A stretch of DNA of 7,443 nucleotides from Pseudomonadota bacterium (GTDB lineage: Bacteria; Pseudomonadota; Alphaproteobacteria; Rhizobiales; Hyphomicrobiaceae). The notes under the pieces are model-generated. The model was not told where the DNA came from. It made no database searches and was given only the letters and a program-made list of their open reading frames with translations. The first letter of the stretch is position 1. Every line of letters begins with the position of its first letter. Positions 1 through 6,715 of the stretch are shown piece after piece. The position numbers and the translations under genes are program-made. The stretch is from NCBI GenBank assembly GCA_023430845.1, contig JAEYYJ010000069.1, positions 1 to 7,443 of the forward strand, in the 5' to 3' direction.

Positions 1-206
<206 letters not shown>

Positions 207-216
207 CGTCTCGCTG

Positions 217-1068
217 CTAATTCTGGCTTTCCTTGCGCCGGGACATGAAGGCGAGGCGCTCGAAGAGGTGCACATCCTGCTCGTTCTTGAGCAGTGCGCC
301 GTGCAGCGGCGGGATCAGCTTGCGCGGGTCAGTCTCGCGCAGCGTTTCCGGCCCGATATCCTCGTTCATGAGCAGCTTGATCCAGTCCAGCAGCTCCGAC
401 GTAGACGGCTTCTTCTTGAGGCCCGGCACATCGCGCATGTCGTAAAAGATCTTGAGCGCCTCGGAGACGAGCCGGCCCTTGAGATCCGGGAAATGGACCT
501 CGACGATGGCCTTCATCGTCTCAGGATCAGGGAACTTGATGTAGTGGAAGAAGCAGCGGCGCAGGAAGGCGTCCGGCAGCTCCTTCTCATTGTTCGACGT
601 GATCATCACGATCGGGCGTTTGTGCGCCTTGATGGTCTGACCCGTCTCGTAGACGAAGAATTCCATGCGATCGAGCTCCTGCAGGAGGTCGTTCGGGAAC
701 TCGATATCGGCCTTGTCGATCTCGTCGATCAGGAGCACGGGGCGCACGTCGGCCGTGAACGCCTCCCAGAGCTTGCCGCGCTTGATGTAATTCGAGATGT
801 CCTTGACCTTCTCGTCACCGAGCTGGCTGTCGCGCAGGCGTGACACAGCGTCGTACTCATAAAGCCCCTGCTGGGCCTTGATGGTCGACTTGATGTGCCA
901 CTCGATGAGCGGCGCGCCGAGAGCCTTGGCGACCTCCTGCGCAAGCACGGTCTTGCCGGTCCCAGGCTCCCCCTTGATGAGGAGCGGACGCTCGAGCGTG
1001 ATCGACGCGTTCACCGCGACCTTCAGATCGTCGGTCGCGACGTAGGACTTGCTTCCCGTGAACTTCAT
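217..1068 (-). CDS. MoxR-family AAA+ ATPase
   Basis: A 283-residue cytoplasmic AAA+ ATPase of the MoxR type (COG0714-like). The core is visible in order: Walker A GEPGTGKT at residues 33-40, Walker B VLLIDE at 111-116, sensor-1 region ITSNNEKELP around 156-165, and a putative arginine finger in FLRRC at 168-172. The remainder (about 175-283) fits the C-terminal lid. MoxR ATPases act as chaperone-like remodelers that activate or mature partner proteins, often with a von Willebrand A (VWA) domain protein encoded next door. No such partner is seen: the next gene downstream is aroA and the upstream neighbour is the divergent glyA, so the substrate cannot be inferred. The start at 1068 is preceded by GAGG at suitable spacing and lies just ahead of the conserved fold. 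The length is normal for the family. Family assignment is confident; the cellular role is unknown. Confidence 0.93.
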   Translation of the reverse strand: MKFTGSKSYVATDDLKVAVNASITLERPLLIKGEPGTGKTVLAQEVAKALGAPLIEWHIKSTIKAQQGLYEYDAVSRLRDSQLGDEKVKDISNYIKRGKLWEAFTADVRPVLLIDEIDKADIEFPNDLLQELDRMEFFVYETGQTIKAHKRPIVMITSNNEKELPDAFLRRCFFHYIKFPDPETMKAIVEVHFPDLKGRLVSEALKIFYDMRDVPGLKKKPSTSELLDWIKLLMNEDIGPETLRETDPRKLIPPLHGALLKNEQDVHLFERLAFMSRRKESQN

Positions 1069-1300
1069 GAAGCCTCGCAGATGGGCGCAAAAAACCGCGG
1101 CAGATTAGGGGCTCGGCCGAGCAGGAGCAACCGGAACCCGCCCCCTCTCCCGGGATGCGGCCATGTGCCTGGGGAGGGGTGGCCCCAAGATGTTGGGTGT
1201 ACCGTCCGCCATGCCCCCAAGCCATTGGCGCGGCCGGTAAACGCTGCTAAGAGGGCCGCCGTAGCACACGGTTACGCCTTCAACACTCCGGGATCCGCCC
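1069..1300. promoter_or_regulatory. divergent intergenic spacer (MoxR-type gene / glyA) with GC-rich hairpins
   Basis: This 232-bp spacer must hold the start signals of two divergent genes. It contains a perfect 12-bp palindrome, GCTCGGCCGAGC (1111-1122). It also holds a long imperfect hairpin: CCCCTC (1142-1147) pairs with GAGGGG (1174-1179), extended by CCCGGG (1149-1154) with TCCGGG-like partner bases 1168-1173 (C C T G G G), with one bulged T at 1148. A weak sigma70-like pair, TTGGCG (1225-1230) and TAAGAG (1248-1253) with 17-bp spacing, could drive glyA with a leader of about 40 nt; it matches consensus only partly. I see no tRNA and recognise no riboswitch. The Shine-Dalgarno before glyA is poor. 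Confidence 0.4.
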
Positions 1301-2602
1301 ATGCCGACCGCCGCGCGCGCACGTGAAGCGCAGAACGCCTTCTTCGCCCAGTCCCTCGCCGAGGCTGATCCCGAGGTGTTCGGTTCCGTCGGTCGCGAGC
1401 TCGTGCGCCAGCAGACCGAGATCGAGCTTATCGCGTCGGAGAACATCGTCTCGCGTGCCGTGCTCGAAGCAGCCGGCACCGTTCTCACCAACAAGTACGC
1501 CGAAGGTTATCCGGGCAAGCGTTACTATGGCGGCTGCCAGTACGTCGACGAGGTCGAGACGCTCGCGATCGAGCGCGCCAAAAAGCTTTTCGGCGCCAAG
1601 TTCGCGAACGTTCAGCCGAACTCGGGCAGCCAGATGAACCAGGCCGTGTTCCTGGCGCTGCTGCAGCCCGGCGACACCTTCATGGGCCTCGATCTCAATG
1701 CGGGCGGCCATCTCACGCACGGCTCGCCGGTCAACATGAGCGGCAAGTGGTTCAAGGTCGTGCCCTATGGCGTGCGCAAGGAAGATCAGCTCATCGACCT
1801 CGACGAGGTCGAGCGCATTGCCAAGGCCAACAAGCCCAAGCTGATCCTGGCCGGCGGCACCGCCTACTCGCGCTTCTGGGACTGGGCGCGCTTCCGCGCC
1901 ATTGCCGACAGCGTCGGCGCGTACCTGATGGTGGATATGGCCCATATCGCAGGCCTCGTGGCAGGTGGCGTGCACCCCTCGCCGGTGCCGCACGCTCATG
2001 TCGTGACGACGACGACGCACAAGTCGCTCCGCGGTCCGCGCGGCGGCATCATCCTCACCAACGACGAGGATATCGCCAAGAAGATCAACTCCGCGGTGTT
2101 TCCCGGCCTCCAGGGTGGCCCGCTCATGCACATTATTGCGGCGAAGGCCGTGGCGTTCCATGAGGCGCTGCAGCCATCGTTCAAGGTCTACGCCCAGGCC
2201 GTCGTGGACAATGCCAAGGTGCTCGCCGAGACCGTCAAGGCGGGCGGCTATAACATCGTCGCCGGCGGCACGGACAATCATCTCCTGCTCGTCGACCTGC
2301 AGCCGAAAAAGCTCACCGGCAAGGCGTCCGAGATTGCGCTCGGACGTGCGCACATCACGTGCAACAAGAACGGCGTACCCTTCGATCCGCAGAAGCCGTT
2401 CGTGACGTCGGGCATTCGCCTCGGCACGCCGGCCGGCACCACGCGCGGTTTCGGCACAGGCGAATTCCGAGAGATCGGCCGCATGATCATCGAGGTGCTG
2501 GACGGTCTCGCGCGCAATGGCGATGCCGGCGACGCCCAGATCGAGCACCGCATCCGCGAGGAAGCCATCGCCCTCTGCGAACGCTTCCCCATCTACGACT
2601 GA
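1301..2602 (+). CDS. glyA: serine hydroxymethyltransferase
   Basis: A 433-residue PLP enzyme that interconverts serine plus tetrahydrofolate with glycine plus 5,10-methylene-tetrahydrofolate in the cytoplasm, the main source of one-carbon units. Family hallmarks are present in order: [11 protein letters not shown] (residues 41-51), [16 protein letters not shown] (64-79), [13 protein letters not shown] with the PLP-contacting Asp212 and His215, and [16 protein letters not shown] with the Schiff-base lysine at Lys241. The C-terminal [17 protein letters not shown] segment contains the substrate-carboxylate-binding arginine. The length is normal for the family. The start at 1301 gives the short, variable alphaproteobacterial N-terminus ahead of the conserved part; the ribosome-binding site is weak (GGGAT). 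It is followed by nrdR after 50 bp, a common alphaproteobacterial order. The large antisense frame across it is a codon-bias shadow. Confidence 0.98.
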   Translation: MPTAARAREAQNAFFAQSLAEADPEVFGSVGRELVRQQTEIELIASENIVSRAVLEAAGTVLTNKYAEGYPGKRYYGGCQYVDEVETLAIERAKKLFGAKFANVQPNSGSQMNQAVFLALLQPGDTFMGLDLNAGGHLTHGSPVNMSGKWFKVVPYGVRKEDQLIDLDEVERIAKANKPKLILAGGTAYSRFWDWARFRAIADSVGAYLMVDMAHIAGLVAGGVHPSPVPHAHVVTTTTHKSLRGPRGGIILTNDEDIAKKINSAVFPGLQGGPLMHIIAAKAVAFHEALQPSFKVYAQAVVDNAKVLAETVKAGGYNIVAGGTDNHLLLVDLQPKKLTGKASEIALGRAHITCNKNGVPFDPQKPFVTSGIRLGTPAGTTRGFGTGEFREIGRMIIEVLDGLARNGDAGDAQIEHRIREEAIALCERFPIYD

Positions 2603-2607
2603 ATCCA

Positions 2608-2626
2608 GGCCCGCCAGAGCCGGGCC
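2608..2626 (+). terminator. short hairpin after glyA
   Basis: GGCCCG (2608-2613) and CGGGCC (2621-2626) form a perfect 6-bp stem with a 7-nt loop, beginning 6 nt after the glyA stop codon. No T-run follows, so it is more likely a partial terminator or an mRNA 3'-end or processing element inside the glyA-nrdR transcript than a strong stop. Confidence 0.35.
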
Positions 2627-2652
2627 CGCCTGCCCCACCTGGAGGCCAACCG

Positions 2653-3174
2653 ATGCGCTGCCCCTACTGCGCGAGCGAGAACAGCCAGGTCAAGGATAGC
2701 CGCCCGACCGAAGAAGGCGCGGCCATCCGCCGCCGTCGCATCTGCCCCGATTGCGGTGGCCGCTTTACCACGTTTGAGCGCGTCCAGCTGCGTGAACTCG
2801 TCGTAGCCAAGCGCTCGGGCCGCCGTGTCGGCTTCGACCGCGAGAAGCTCGCGCGCTCGGTGGAACTCGCCGTACGCAAGCGGCCGGTCGCCCCGGAGCG
2901 CATCGAGCGGATGCTGACCGGCATCGTGCGCCAGCTCGAAAGCATGGGCGAGACCGAGGTAACCTCCTCCGCCATAGGAGAGTTGGTCATGGAGGGCTTG
3001 CGCGCCCTCGATCCCGTGGCCTATGTGCGTTTTGCCTCCGTGTACCGGGACTTCCGCGAGGCGGCCGACTTCCACGAAGTGCTCGGCGAGATCGCGGGCC
3101 GGCCGCTCGGGCTCAACGACGACGCGCCCGAGGCGGCGCCGCCGGTCATCCCCGGCGTGGACTTGAAGCAGTGA
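2653..3174 (+). CDS. nrdR: transcriptional repressor NrdR
   Basis: A 173-residue cytoplasmic regulator that represses ribonucleotide reductase genes by binding paired NrdR boxes, sensing ATP/dATP. The N-terminus is a zinc ribbon: Cys3, Cys6, Cys31 and Cys34 in the pattern CPYC...[13 protein letters not shown]. An ATP-cone domain follows (about residues 45-140), recognisable from [19 protein letters not shown] and from the C-terminal [15 protein letters not shown] motif. The last 25 or so residues (Ala/Pro-rich, ending LKQ) are a variable tail. The start at 2653 puts the zinc ribbon at residue 3 and is preceded by a strong GGAGG (2641-2645) at 7-nt spacing; longer upstream frames would overlap glyA and are not supported. 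The stop is 4 nt before ribD, so translation of the two is probably coupled. Its targets lie outside the window. Confidence 0.97.
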   Translation: MRCPYCASENSQVKDSRPTEEGAAIRRRRICPDCGGRFTTFERVQLRELVVAKRSGRRVGFDREKLARSVELAVRKRPVAPERIERMLTGIVRQLESMGETEVTSSAIGELVMEGLRALDPVAYVRFASVYRDFREAADFHEVLGEIAGRPLGLNDDAPEAAPPVIPGVDLKQ

Positions 3175-3178
3175 GCTG

Positions 3179-4321
3179 ATGCCGACCCCCAGCGCCGAGT
3201 TCGACCGACATATGATGGACATTGCGCTGCGCGTCGCGCGGCGCGGGCTCGGTACGACTGCGCCCAATCCGTCGGTCGGCGCGGTCGTCGTCAACGAGGA
3301 CACCGGCGAGGTCATCGCACGCGGGTGGACGCAACCGGGCGGACGGCCGCACGCCGAGAAGGAAGCGCTGCAGCGCGCCGGCGAGCGCGCGCGCGGCCGC
3401 ACCATGTACCTCACGCTCGAGCCCTGCGCGCACACCGGCCGCCTGCCGACCTGCGCCGATGCCATGGTCAGCTCGGGCCTGAAGCGTGTCGTCTGCGCGA
3501 TCCCCGATCCGAACCCGATCGTCTCCGGCCGCGGTTTCGCCCAGCTCAGCGAAGCCGGCATCAAAGTCGAGATCGGCGTGCAGGCCGATGAAGCACGCCT
3601 CGTGACGCTCGGGCACATTCTCTCGCAAACGGCACAGCGACCGTTCGTCCAGCTCAAGATGGCCCTCGATGCCAGCCACGCGGTAGCTGCCGGCGATGGC
3701 GCTCCTGTCTGGGTGACGAGCCCCGAGGCGCGCGCCTATGCCCATCTGCTGCGCGCGGAGGCGGACGCCATTCTCGTCGGTGCCGGCACGGTTCTGGCGG
3801 ATGATCCCGCACTGAACTGCCGCCTGCCCGGCCTCTCCGGCCGCTCGCCTCGACGCGTCATCGTTGATGGTGCCCTGCGCACGCCGGCCACGGCCAAAGT
3901 GTACTCGGCCGACGACAGCAAGCCGGGCGCCCGCTATCCCATGGTCTGGCTCGCGACACGCGCCGATGAAGCCCGCCTGATGGCCTCTCCGCACGCCGCC
4001 AATCGTGGGCATGTGACCTTCGACATCCATCCTGAGGGCAACGGCCAGATCGTGCTCCCGACGCTGCTCGCACGCCTCGCCAAGAACGGCGTCACGCGCC
4101 TGCTCGTCGAAGGCGGACCGAAAATGTGGGCGGCCTTTCTCGCGGCCGGTCTCGCCGACGAAGTGATCGTCGCCGTCAGCCCCGCGAAAAGCACCGGCCC
4201 CAGCATTCAAGTTGCCGGCCCCGACCTCGAGCAACATTTCGCCGGTCAGGGGCTCGTCTGCGTTGCCCGCAACATGTCAGGGCCCGATACGCTTCACGTC
4301 TTCCGCAGGGAAAGCGAATGA
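3179..4321 (+). CDS. ribD: bifunctional diaminohydroxyphosphoribosylaminopyrimidine deaminase / 5-amino-6-(5-phosphoribosylamino)uracil reductase
   Basis: A 380-residue two-domain enzyme carrying out the second and third steps of riboflavin synthesis after GTP cyclohydrolase II. The N-terminal cytidine-deaminase-like domain (about 10-150) carries the zinc site His58-Ala-Glu60 and Cys83/Cys92 in TLEPCAHTGRLPTC, plus the substrate motif APNPSVGAVVV. The C-terminal NADPH reductase domain (about 155-375) has VQLKMALDAS, WVTSPEARAYAHLLRAEADAILVG, the DDP turn, and LLVEGGPKMWAAFL. The usual SLDG of the first reductase motif is replaced by ALDAS, a mild variation. The start at 3179 is 4 nt after nrdR and implies coupling; an alternative in-frame ATG at 3212 sits nearer the first conserved helix. 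The end overlaps the thioesterase start by ATGA. The riboflavin synthase gene that often follows ribD in this group is not present here. Confidence 0.96.
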   Translation: MPTPSAEFDRHMMDIALRVARRGLGTTAPNPSVGAVVVNEDTGEVIARGWTQPGGRPHAEKEALQRAGERARGRTMYLTLEPCAHTGRLPTCADAMVSSGLKRVVCAIPDPNPIVSGRGFAQLSEAGIKVEIGVQADEARLVTLGHILSQTAQRPFVQLKMALDASHAVAAGDGAPVWVTSPEARAYAHLLRAEADAILVGAGTVLADDPALNCRLPGLSGRSPRRVIVDGALRTPATAKVYSADDSKPGARYPMVWLATRADEARLMASPHAANRGHVTFDIHPEGNGQIVLPTLLARLAKNGVTRLLVEGGPKMWAAFLAAGLADEVIVAVSPAKSTGPSIQVAGPDLEQHFAGQGLVCVARNMSGPDTLHVFRRESE

Positions 4322-4788
4322 ACCCGTTCCGCTACTACACGCGCGTGCGCTACCAGGATTGCGACGCCCAGCACGTCGTGTTCAATGCCCGCTACGGCGA
4401 TTACGTCGATCTCGCCGTGACGGAGTTCCTACGCGCGACGTTTCCCGGTCGCGATCCTTTCGACGGCTCGCTCGAAATCCAGGTCGTGCGCCAGCTCATC
4501 GAGTGGACGGCGCCGGCGCGCTTCAACGACGTGCTGGAAATCTCCGTGCGCCCTGTCCGGCTCGGGACGACCTCTGTCACCCTCGGTTTCGAGGTCCGGG
4601 TGGCCGGTTCGCGGGACACCATCGTCACGGCGGAGGTGGTCTACGTCGTCGTTGATCCGTCTGTCTGGAAGAAGCGCCCGCTGACCGCCGACGAGCGGGC
4701 CCGCTTTGAGGCCGGCGCCGCCGGACGCATTACGGATCATGCGGGCCATTACCCGATCCAAGTCGCAAGCAAGGCCATCCTCGAATAA
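4318..4788 (+). CDS. acyl-CoA thioesterase, 4-hydroxybenzoyl-CoA thioesterase (hotdog) superfamily
   Basis: A 156-residue single hotdog-domain protein. The signature is at the N-terminus: VRYQDCDAQHVVFNARYGDYVD (residues 10-31, given as its run of key residues Tyr12, Asp14, Asp16, Val20-Val21, Asn23, Tyr26). It matches the YbgC/FadM-type motif, in which the second Asp of DxD (here Asp16) is the likely catalytic residue; the usual Gly-Gly after it is replaced by Gln-His. Enzymes of this family hydrolyse acyl-CoA thioesters in the cytoplasm; the substrate cannot be told from sequence. The C-terminal 25 residues run past the usual fold. The start ATG at 4318 overlaps the ribD stop (ATGA) and has AGGG at 4307-4310 with 7-nt spacing, so this is the last gene of the nrdR-ribD unit. 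A functional link to riboflavin synthesis is not evident. Confidence 0.88.
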   Translation: MNPFRYYTRVRYQDCDAQHVVFNARYGDYVDLAVTEFLRATFPGRDPFDGSLEIQVVRQLIEWTAPARFNDVLEISVRPVRLGTTSVTLGFEVRVAGSRDTIVTAEVVYVVVDPSVWKKRPLTADERARFEAGAAGRITDHAGHYPIQVASKAILE

Positions 4789-4793
4789 GGCGG

Positions 4794-4808
4794 GCCGGCT
4801 CGGCTGGC
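4794..4808 (+). terminator. compact hairpin after the thioesterase gene
   Basis: GCCGGC (4794-4799) pairs with GGCTGG-C (4803-4808) through six positions including one G-T wobble, with a 3-nt TCG loop, starting 6 nt after the stop codon at 4786-4788. No T-tract follows, so it may only pause or protect the 3' end of the nrdR-ribD-thioesterase transcript. Confidence 0.3.
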
Positions 4809-4916
4809 GCCAATTCCGGCAATCCGCTGTTTCCTGCCCATCCGAGCGGCGGACAGGCATCTGAATTGCCTCATTCTGGGCTGAACGGTGGGCCTGCTCG
4901 AAGGCCGGCCAACGAA

Positions 4917-4945
4917 TTGACAGTACGATCCACACTGATCTATGT
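4917..4945 (+). promoter_or_regulatory. near-consensus housekeeping sigma promoter
   Basis: A perfect -35 hexamer TTGACA (4917-4922) is followed, after 17 bp, by CTATGT (4940-4945), close to the CTATAT-like -10 seen in alphaproteobacterial housekeeping promoters; an 18-bp reading gives TATGTA. It is the best promoter of this class in the window. A start near 4952 would place it directly at the 5' end of the foldable stretch described next, with no protein start in sensible range. Confidence 0.5.
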
Positions 4946-4949
4946 ATCC

Positions 4950-5140
4950 GCCCCATCCCGACTCGGCATACAGGAGCACAAGGAGCCTCCTCGCCGCATC
5001 GGAGTCGCGGCACAGGTTGTCAGGCGGCAGATTCTCGACGGGAGACCCAGGTGAGGTCCCGAAGCGGGTCGGAAGGTGCCGTTGCCGGGGGCGGCACCGC
5101 GTTAGGACAGGCAAACAAAAGGCAAGGCGGGGTCAGGCTT
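4950..5140 (+). ncRNA. candidate structured small RNA (unidentified)
   Basis: The segment follows a good promoter and folds well by eye. The ends (4950-4963 and 5125-5138) can form a closing helix with three mismatched positions. Inside are: a compound hairpin at 4957-5010, with CGACTC (4959-4964) pairing GAGTCG (5002-5007) and AGGAG (4972-4976) pairing CTCCT (4987-4991); GACC (5044-5047) with GGTC (5055-5058); and GGTGCCG (5075-5081) with CGGCACC (5092-5098), a perfect 7-bp stem extendable by two wobbles. The outer helix and the first hairpin compete for bases 4957-4963, so they are alternatives. The sequence ends in CTTTAG, a weak terminator at best. I compared it from memory with SRP RNA, 6S RNA, tmRNA and RNase P RNA and found no match. 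GC-rich sequence folds easily, so this remains a candidate. Confidence 0.3.
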
Positions 5141-5318
5141 TAGCCGGGCTGTCATATGCGTTTTGTACAGGCTCTGACGACGGGCAGACCCTGATGCGCG
5201 AAATGGAGGTCCTGTTGGCCGTTAACCGTGATGGTGCTGGAGCGCGACTGAAGCATGTGTTTCGGAGGCCGCGGCCATTGCCATGATTTCGTGCCGGCGA
5301 CGTGCCAGAAGCCGGCTC

Positions 5319-5334
5319 TGGCACCGCTTATGCA
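5319..5334 (+). promoter_or_regulatory. sigma54 (RpoN) -24/-12 type promoter upstream of ptsN
   Basis: TGGCACCGCTTATGCA has the invariant GG (5320-5321) and GC (5332-5333) exactly 10 bp apart, and matches the consensus TGGCACG-N4-TTGCW at all positions but two (C for G at the seventh, A for T at the first base of the -12 part). Transcription would start near 5345, about 110 nt before ptsN. The TGGCAC half is also the right arm of a perfect 8-bp inverted repeat, GTGCCAGA / TCTGGCAC (5302-5309, 5317-5324), so the same bases could be a hairpin or an operator. No enhancer site for an activator was recognised upstream. Confidence 0.45.
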
Positions 5335-5456
5335 TGAAAATCTCGACAGTTAAGACGGGTCAGCGTCGGTCGTGGCGTTTGAAGAATAAAGACGTTTGAC
5401 GATGCCCTCTCCCTTTCCCCGGGACGGGCACCCATCTGAGGGGAATGAGAAGAAAA

Positions 5457-5921
5457 ATGGACCTCGGTGACCTGATCAAGCCAGAGGGCGTCATCGCCCT
5501 CATGAAGGCCAAGAGCAAGAAGCAGGTGCTCCATGATCTCGCCCACAAGGCGGCTGAGCTGACCGGCCTCGACGAACGAGCCATTTTCGAGACCCTGCTC
5601 CAGCGCGAGCGGCTCGGCTCGACCGGTCTCGGCCGCGGCATTGCCATCCCACACGGCAAACCGCCGGGCCTGAACCGGATCGTATGCCTGTTCGCACGCC
5701 TCGAAACGCCGATCGACTTCGACGCGACCGATGGGGAACCTGTCGAGCTGGTCTTTCTACTGCTCGCACCTGAGCAAGCCGGGGCCGACCACCTCAAGGC
5801 GCTCGCCCGCATTTCGCGTCTGCTGCGGGATCCGCTGGCTCTCGAGAAGCTCAAGGCCTCACGCGACCGCGCGGCCCTGCACGCCGTCCTCACCGAGCCC
5901 GCGACGTCGCACGCCGCCTAG
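5457..5921 (+). CDS. ptsN: PTS IIA-like nitrogen regulatory protein (EIIA-Ntr)
   Basis: A 154-residue cytoplasmic EIIA domain, the terminal phosphate acceptor of the nitrogen phosphotransferase system (PtsP, PtsO/NPr, PtsN). It does not transport sugar but regulates partners such as potassium uptake and stress or nitrogen responses, depending on phosphorylation. The active-site histidine is His66 in [13 protein letters not shown]; a second conserved histidine follows in [11 protein letters not shown]. The N-terminal [23 protein letters not shown] is typical of alphaproteobacterial PtsN. I chose ATG 5457 over ATG 5445 because it begins the conserved MDL and has GAGAAG a few bases upstream, whereas GAGGGG abuts 5445. 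The usual rpoN-hpf partners are not upstream: a 656-bp non-coding interval is. A sigma54-type element lies about 125 bp before the start. The stop codon overlaps that of the convergent uppP. Confidence 0.95.
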   Translation: MDLGDLIKPEGVIALMKAKSKKQVLHDLAHKAAELTGLDERAIFETLLQRERLGSTGLGRGIAIPHGKPPGLNRIVCLFARLETPIDFDATDGEPVELVFLLLAPEQAGADHLKALARISRLLRDPLALEKLKASRDRAALHAVLTEPATSHAA

Positions 5922-6715
5922 CCCAGCACCATCAGCGCGCCGAGGCCGAGGCCGCCGATGATGATCCGCCACCACGCGAAGAGCGCGAAGCCATGCCGGC
6001 TGACGAAGTCGAGCAGGTAGCGCACGACAATGACGCCGGCAATGAACGACACCACAAAACCGAGGGCGATGCCGCGGATGGTCTGTGCATCGAGCTCCGC
6101 ATAGGTCTTGTAGAGGTCGTAAGCGAAAGCGCCGGCCATGGTCGGCATGGCGAGGAAGAACGAGAACTCGGCCGCCGCGCGCTTCGACGTGCCCATGAGC
6201 ATCGCGCTGACGATCGTGGCGCCCGAACGCGAAACGCCCGGGATCATGGCCAGGCACTGGAAAATCCCGATCTTCAGGGCCAACAACGGCGTGATGTCCA
6301 TCGCATCGTGGATGCGGGGCTCGAGACGCATACGATCGACGGCAAGCAACACGAAACCGCCGAGGATCAGCATAATGCAGATGAGCATGGGCGAGGCGAA
6401 CAGCACCTGCTTGATCACCGAATGCAGCGCCACACCCGCGAATGCCGCCGGCAGGAATGCAAGCACAACGGCGGCGACGAATTTCTGCGTGCGCCGATCA
6501 CTTGGCAGGTCTCGCGCCATCTGCCAGAGCTTGGCGGCATAGACGGTCAGGATTGCCAGGATGGCGCCGAGCTGGATGAGCACTTCGAACGTCTTCGAGG
6601 GCGAGTCGAAGCCGAGGAAGTGCCCGGCGAGGAGGATATGACCGGTCGAGGAGACGGGAATGAACTCGGTGAGGCCCTCGATGAGCCCGAGCAAAATCAC
6701 TTGCCAGGTCGGCAT
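5918..6715 (-). CDS. uppP: undecaprenyl-diphosphatase
   Basis: A 265-residue polytopic inner-membrane enzyme (BacA/UppP family) that dephosphorylates undecaprenyl diphosphate so the lipid carrier can be reused for peptidoglycan and other envelope polymers; excess activity gives bacitracin resistance. The family's two signatures are intact: [14 protein letters not shown] (residues 13-26, with Glu17, Ser22-Ser23 and His26) and [10 protein letters not shown] (159-168, with Arg163). Hydrophobic segments follow throughout, consistent with the family's multi-pass topology, and the length is normal. The start at 6715 begins [18 protein letters not shown], the usual distance to the first signature, with AGGGG (6726-6730 on the complement) 10 nt upstream. 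It converges on ptsN, sharing the CTAG at 5918-5921, and is divergent from the AsmA-like gene. The only oddity is the missing intergenic space at its 3' end. Confidence 0.97.
   Translation of the reverse strand: MPTWQVILLGLIEGLTEFIPVSSTGHILLAGHFLGFDSPSKTFEVLIQLGAILAILTVYAAKLWQMARDLPSDRRTQKFVAAVVLAFLPAAFAGVALHSVIKQVLFASPMLICIMLILGGFVLLAVDRMRLEPRIHDAMDITPLLALKIGIFQCLAMIPGVSRSGATIVSAMLMGTSKRAAAEFSFFLAMPTMAGAFAYDLYKTYAELDAQTIRGIALGFVVSFIAGVIVVRYLLDFVSRHGFALFAWWRIIIGGLGLGALMVLG

Larger units (their letters stand above)
4789..5444. other. 656-bp interval without a recognisable protein gene
   Basis: No frame on either strand shows a recognisable protein, and the short frames present lack family-like residue patterns. 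Held within it are a hairpin right after the thioesterase stop (4794-4808), a near-consensus sigma70-type promoter (4917-4945), foldable sequence behind that promoter (about 4950-5140), an 8-bp perfect inverted repeat (5302-5309 / 5317-5324) overlapping a sigma54-type element (5319-5334), and a 38-residue Arg/Lys-rich frame (5283-5399). Elsewhere the plus-strand genes are separated by at most 50 bp, so the size of this gap stands out. The interval could be an old rearrangement scar with an RNA gene in it. Confidence 0.6.

Noticed and set aside
1280..2638. 452-codon open frame antisense to glyA
   Set aside because: The high GC of third codon positions keeps the antisense frame open; glyA on the plus strand has all catalytic motifs, and the antisense translation has no recognisable family pattern.
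2593..4237. Long minus-strand frames across nrdR and ribD
   Set aside because: They mirror well-identified plus-strand genes with intact motifs, and their translations are Arg/Ala/Gly-rich shadow sequence.
5041..5100. Possible SRP (4.5S) RNA because of CAGGTGAGGTCC and GGAAGG
   Set aside because: The order and spacing of the conserved SRP domain IV bases do not match, and the tetraloop context is wrong.
4942..5286. 114-codon plus-strand frame in the long gap
   Set aside because: It has no recognisable domain, irregular composition, and no good ribosome-binding site, and the same bases form competing RNA stems.
4789..5444. Possible mobile element scar in the long gap
   Set aside because: I found no terminal inverted repeats, target-site duplication or transposase remnant.
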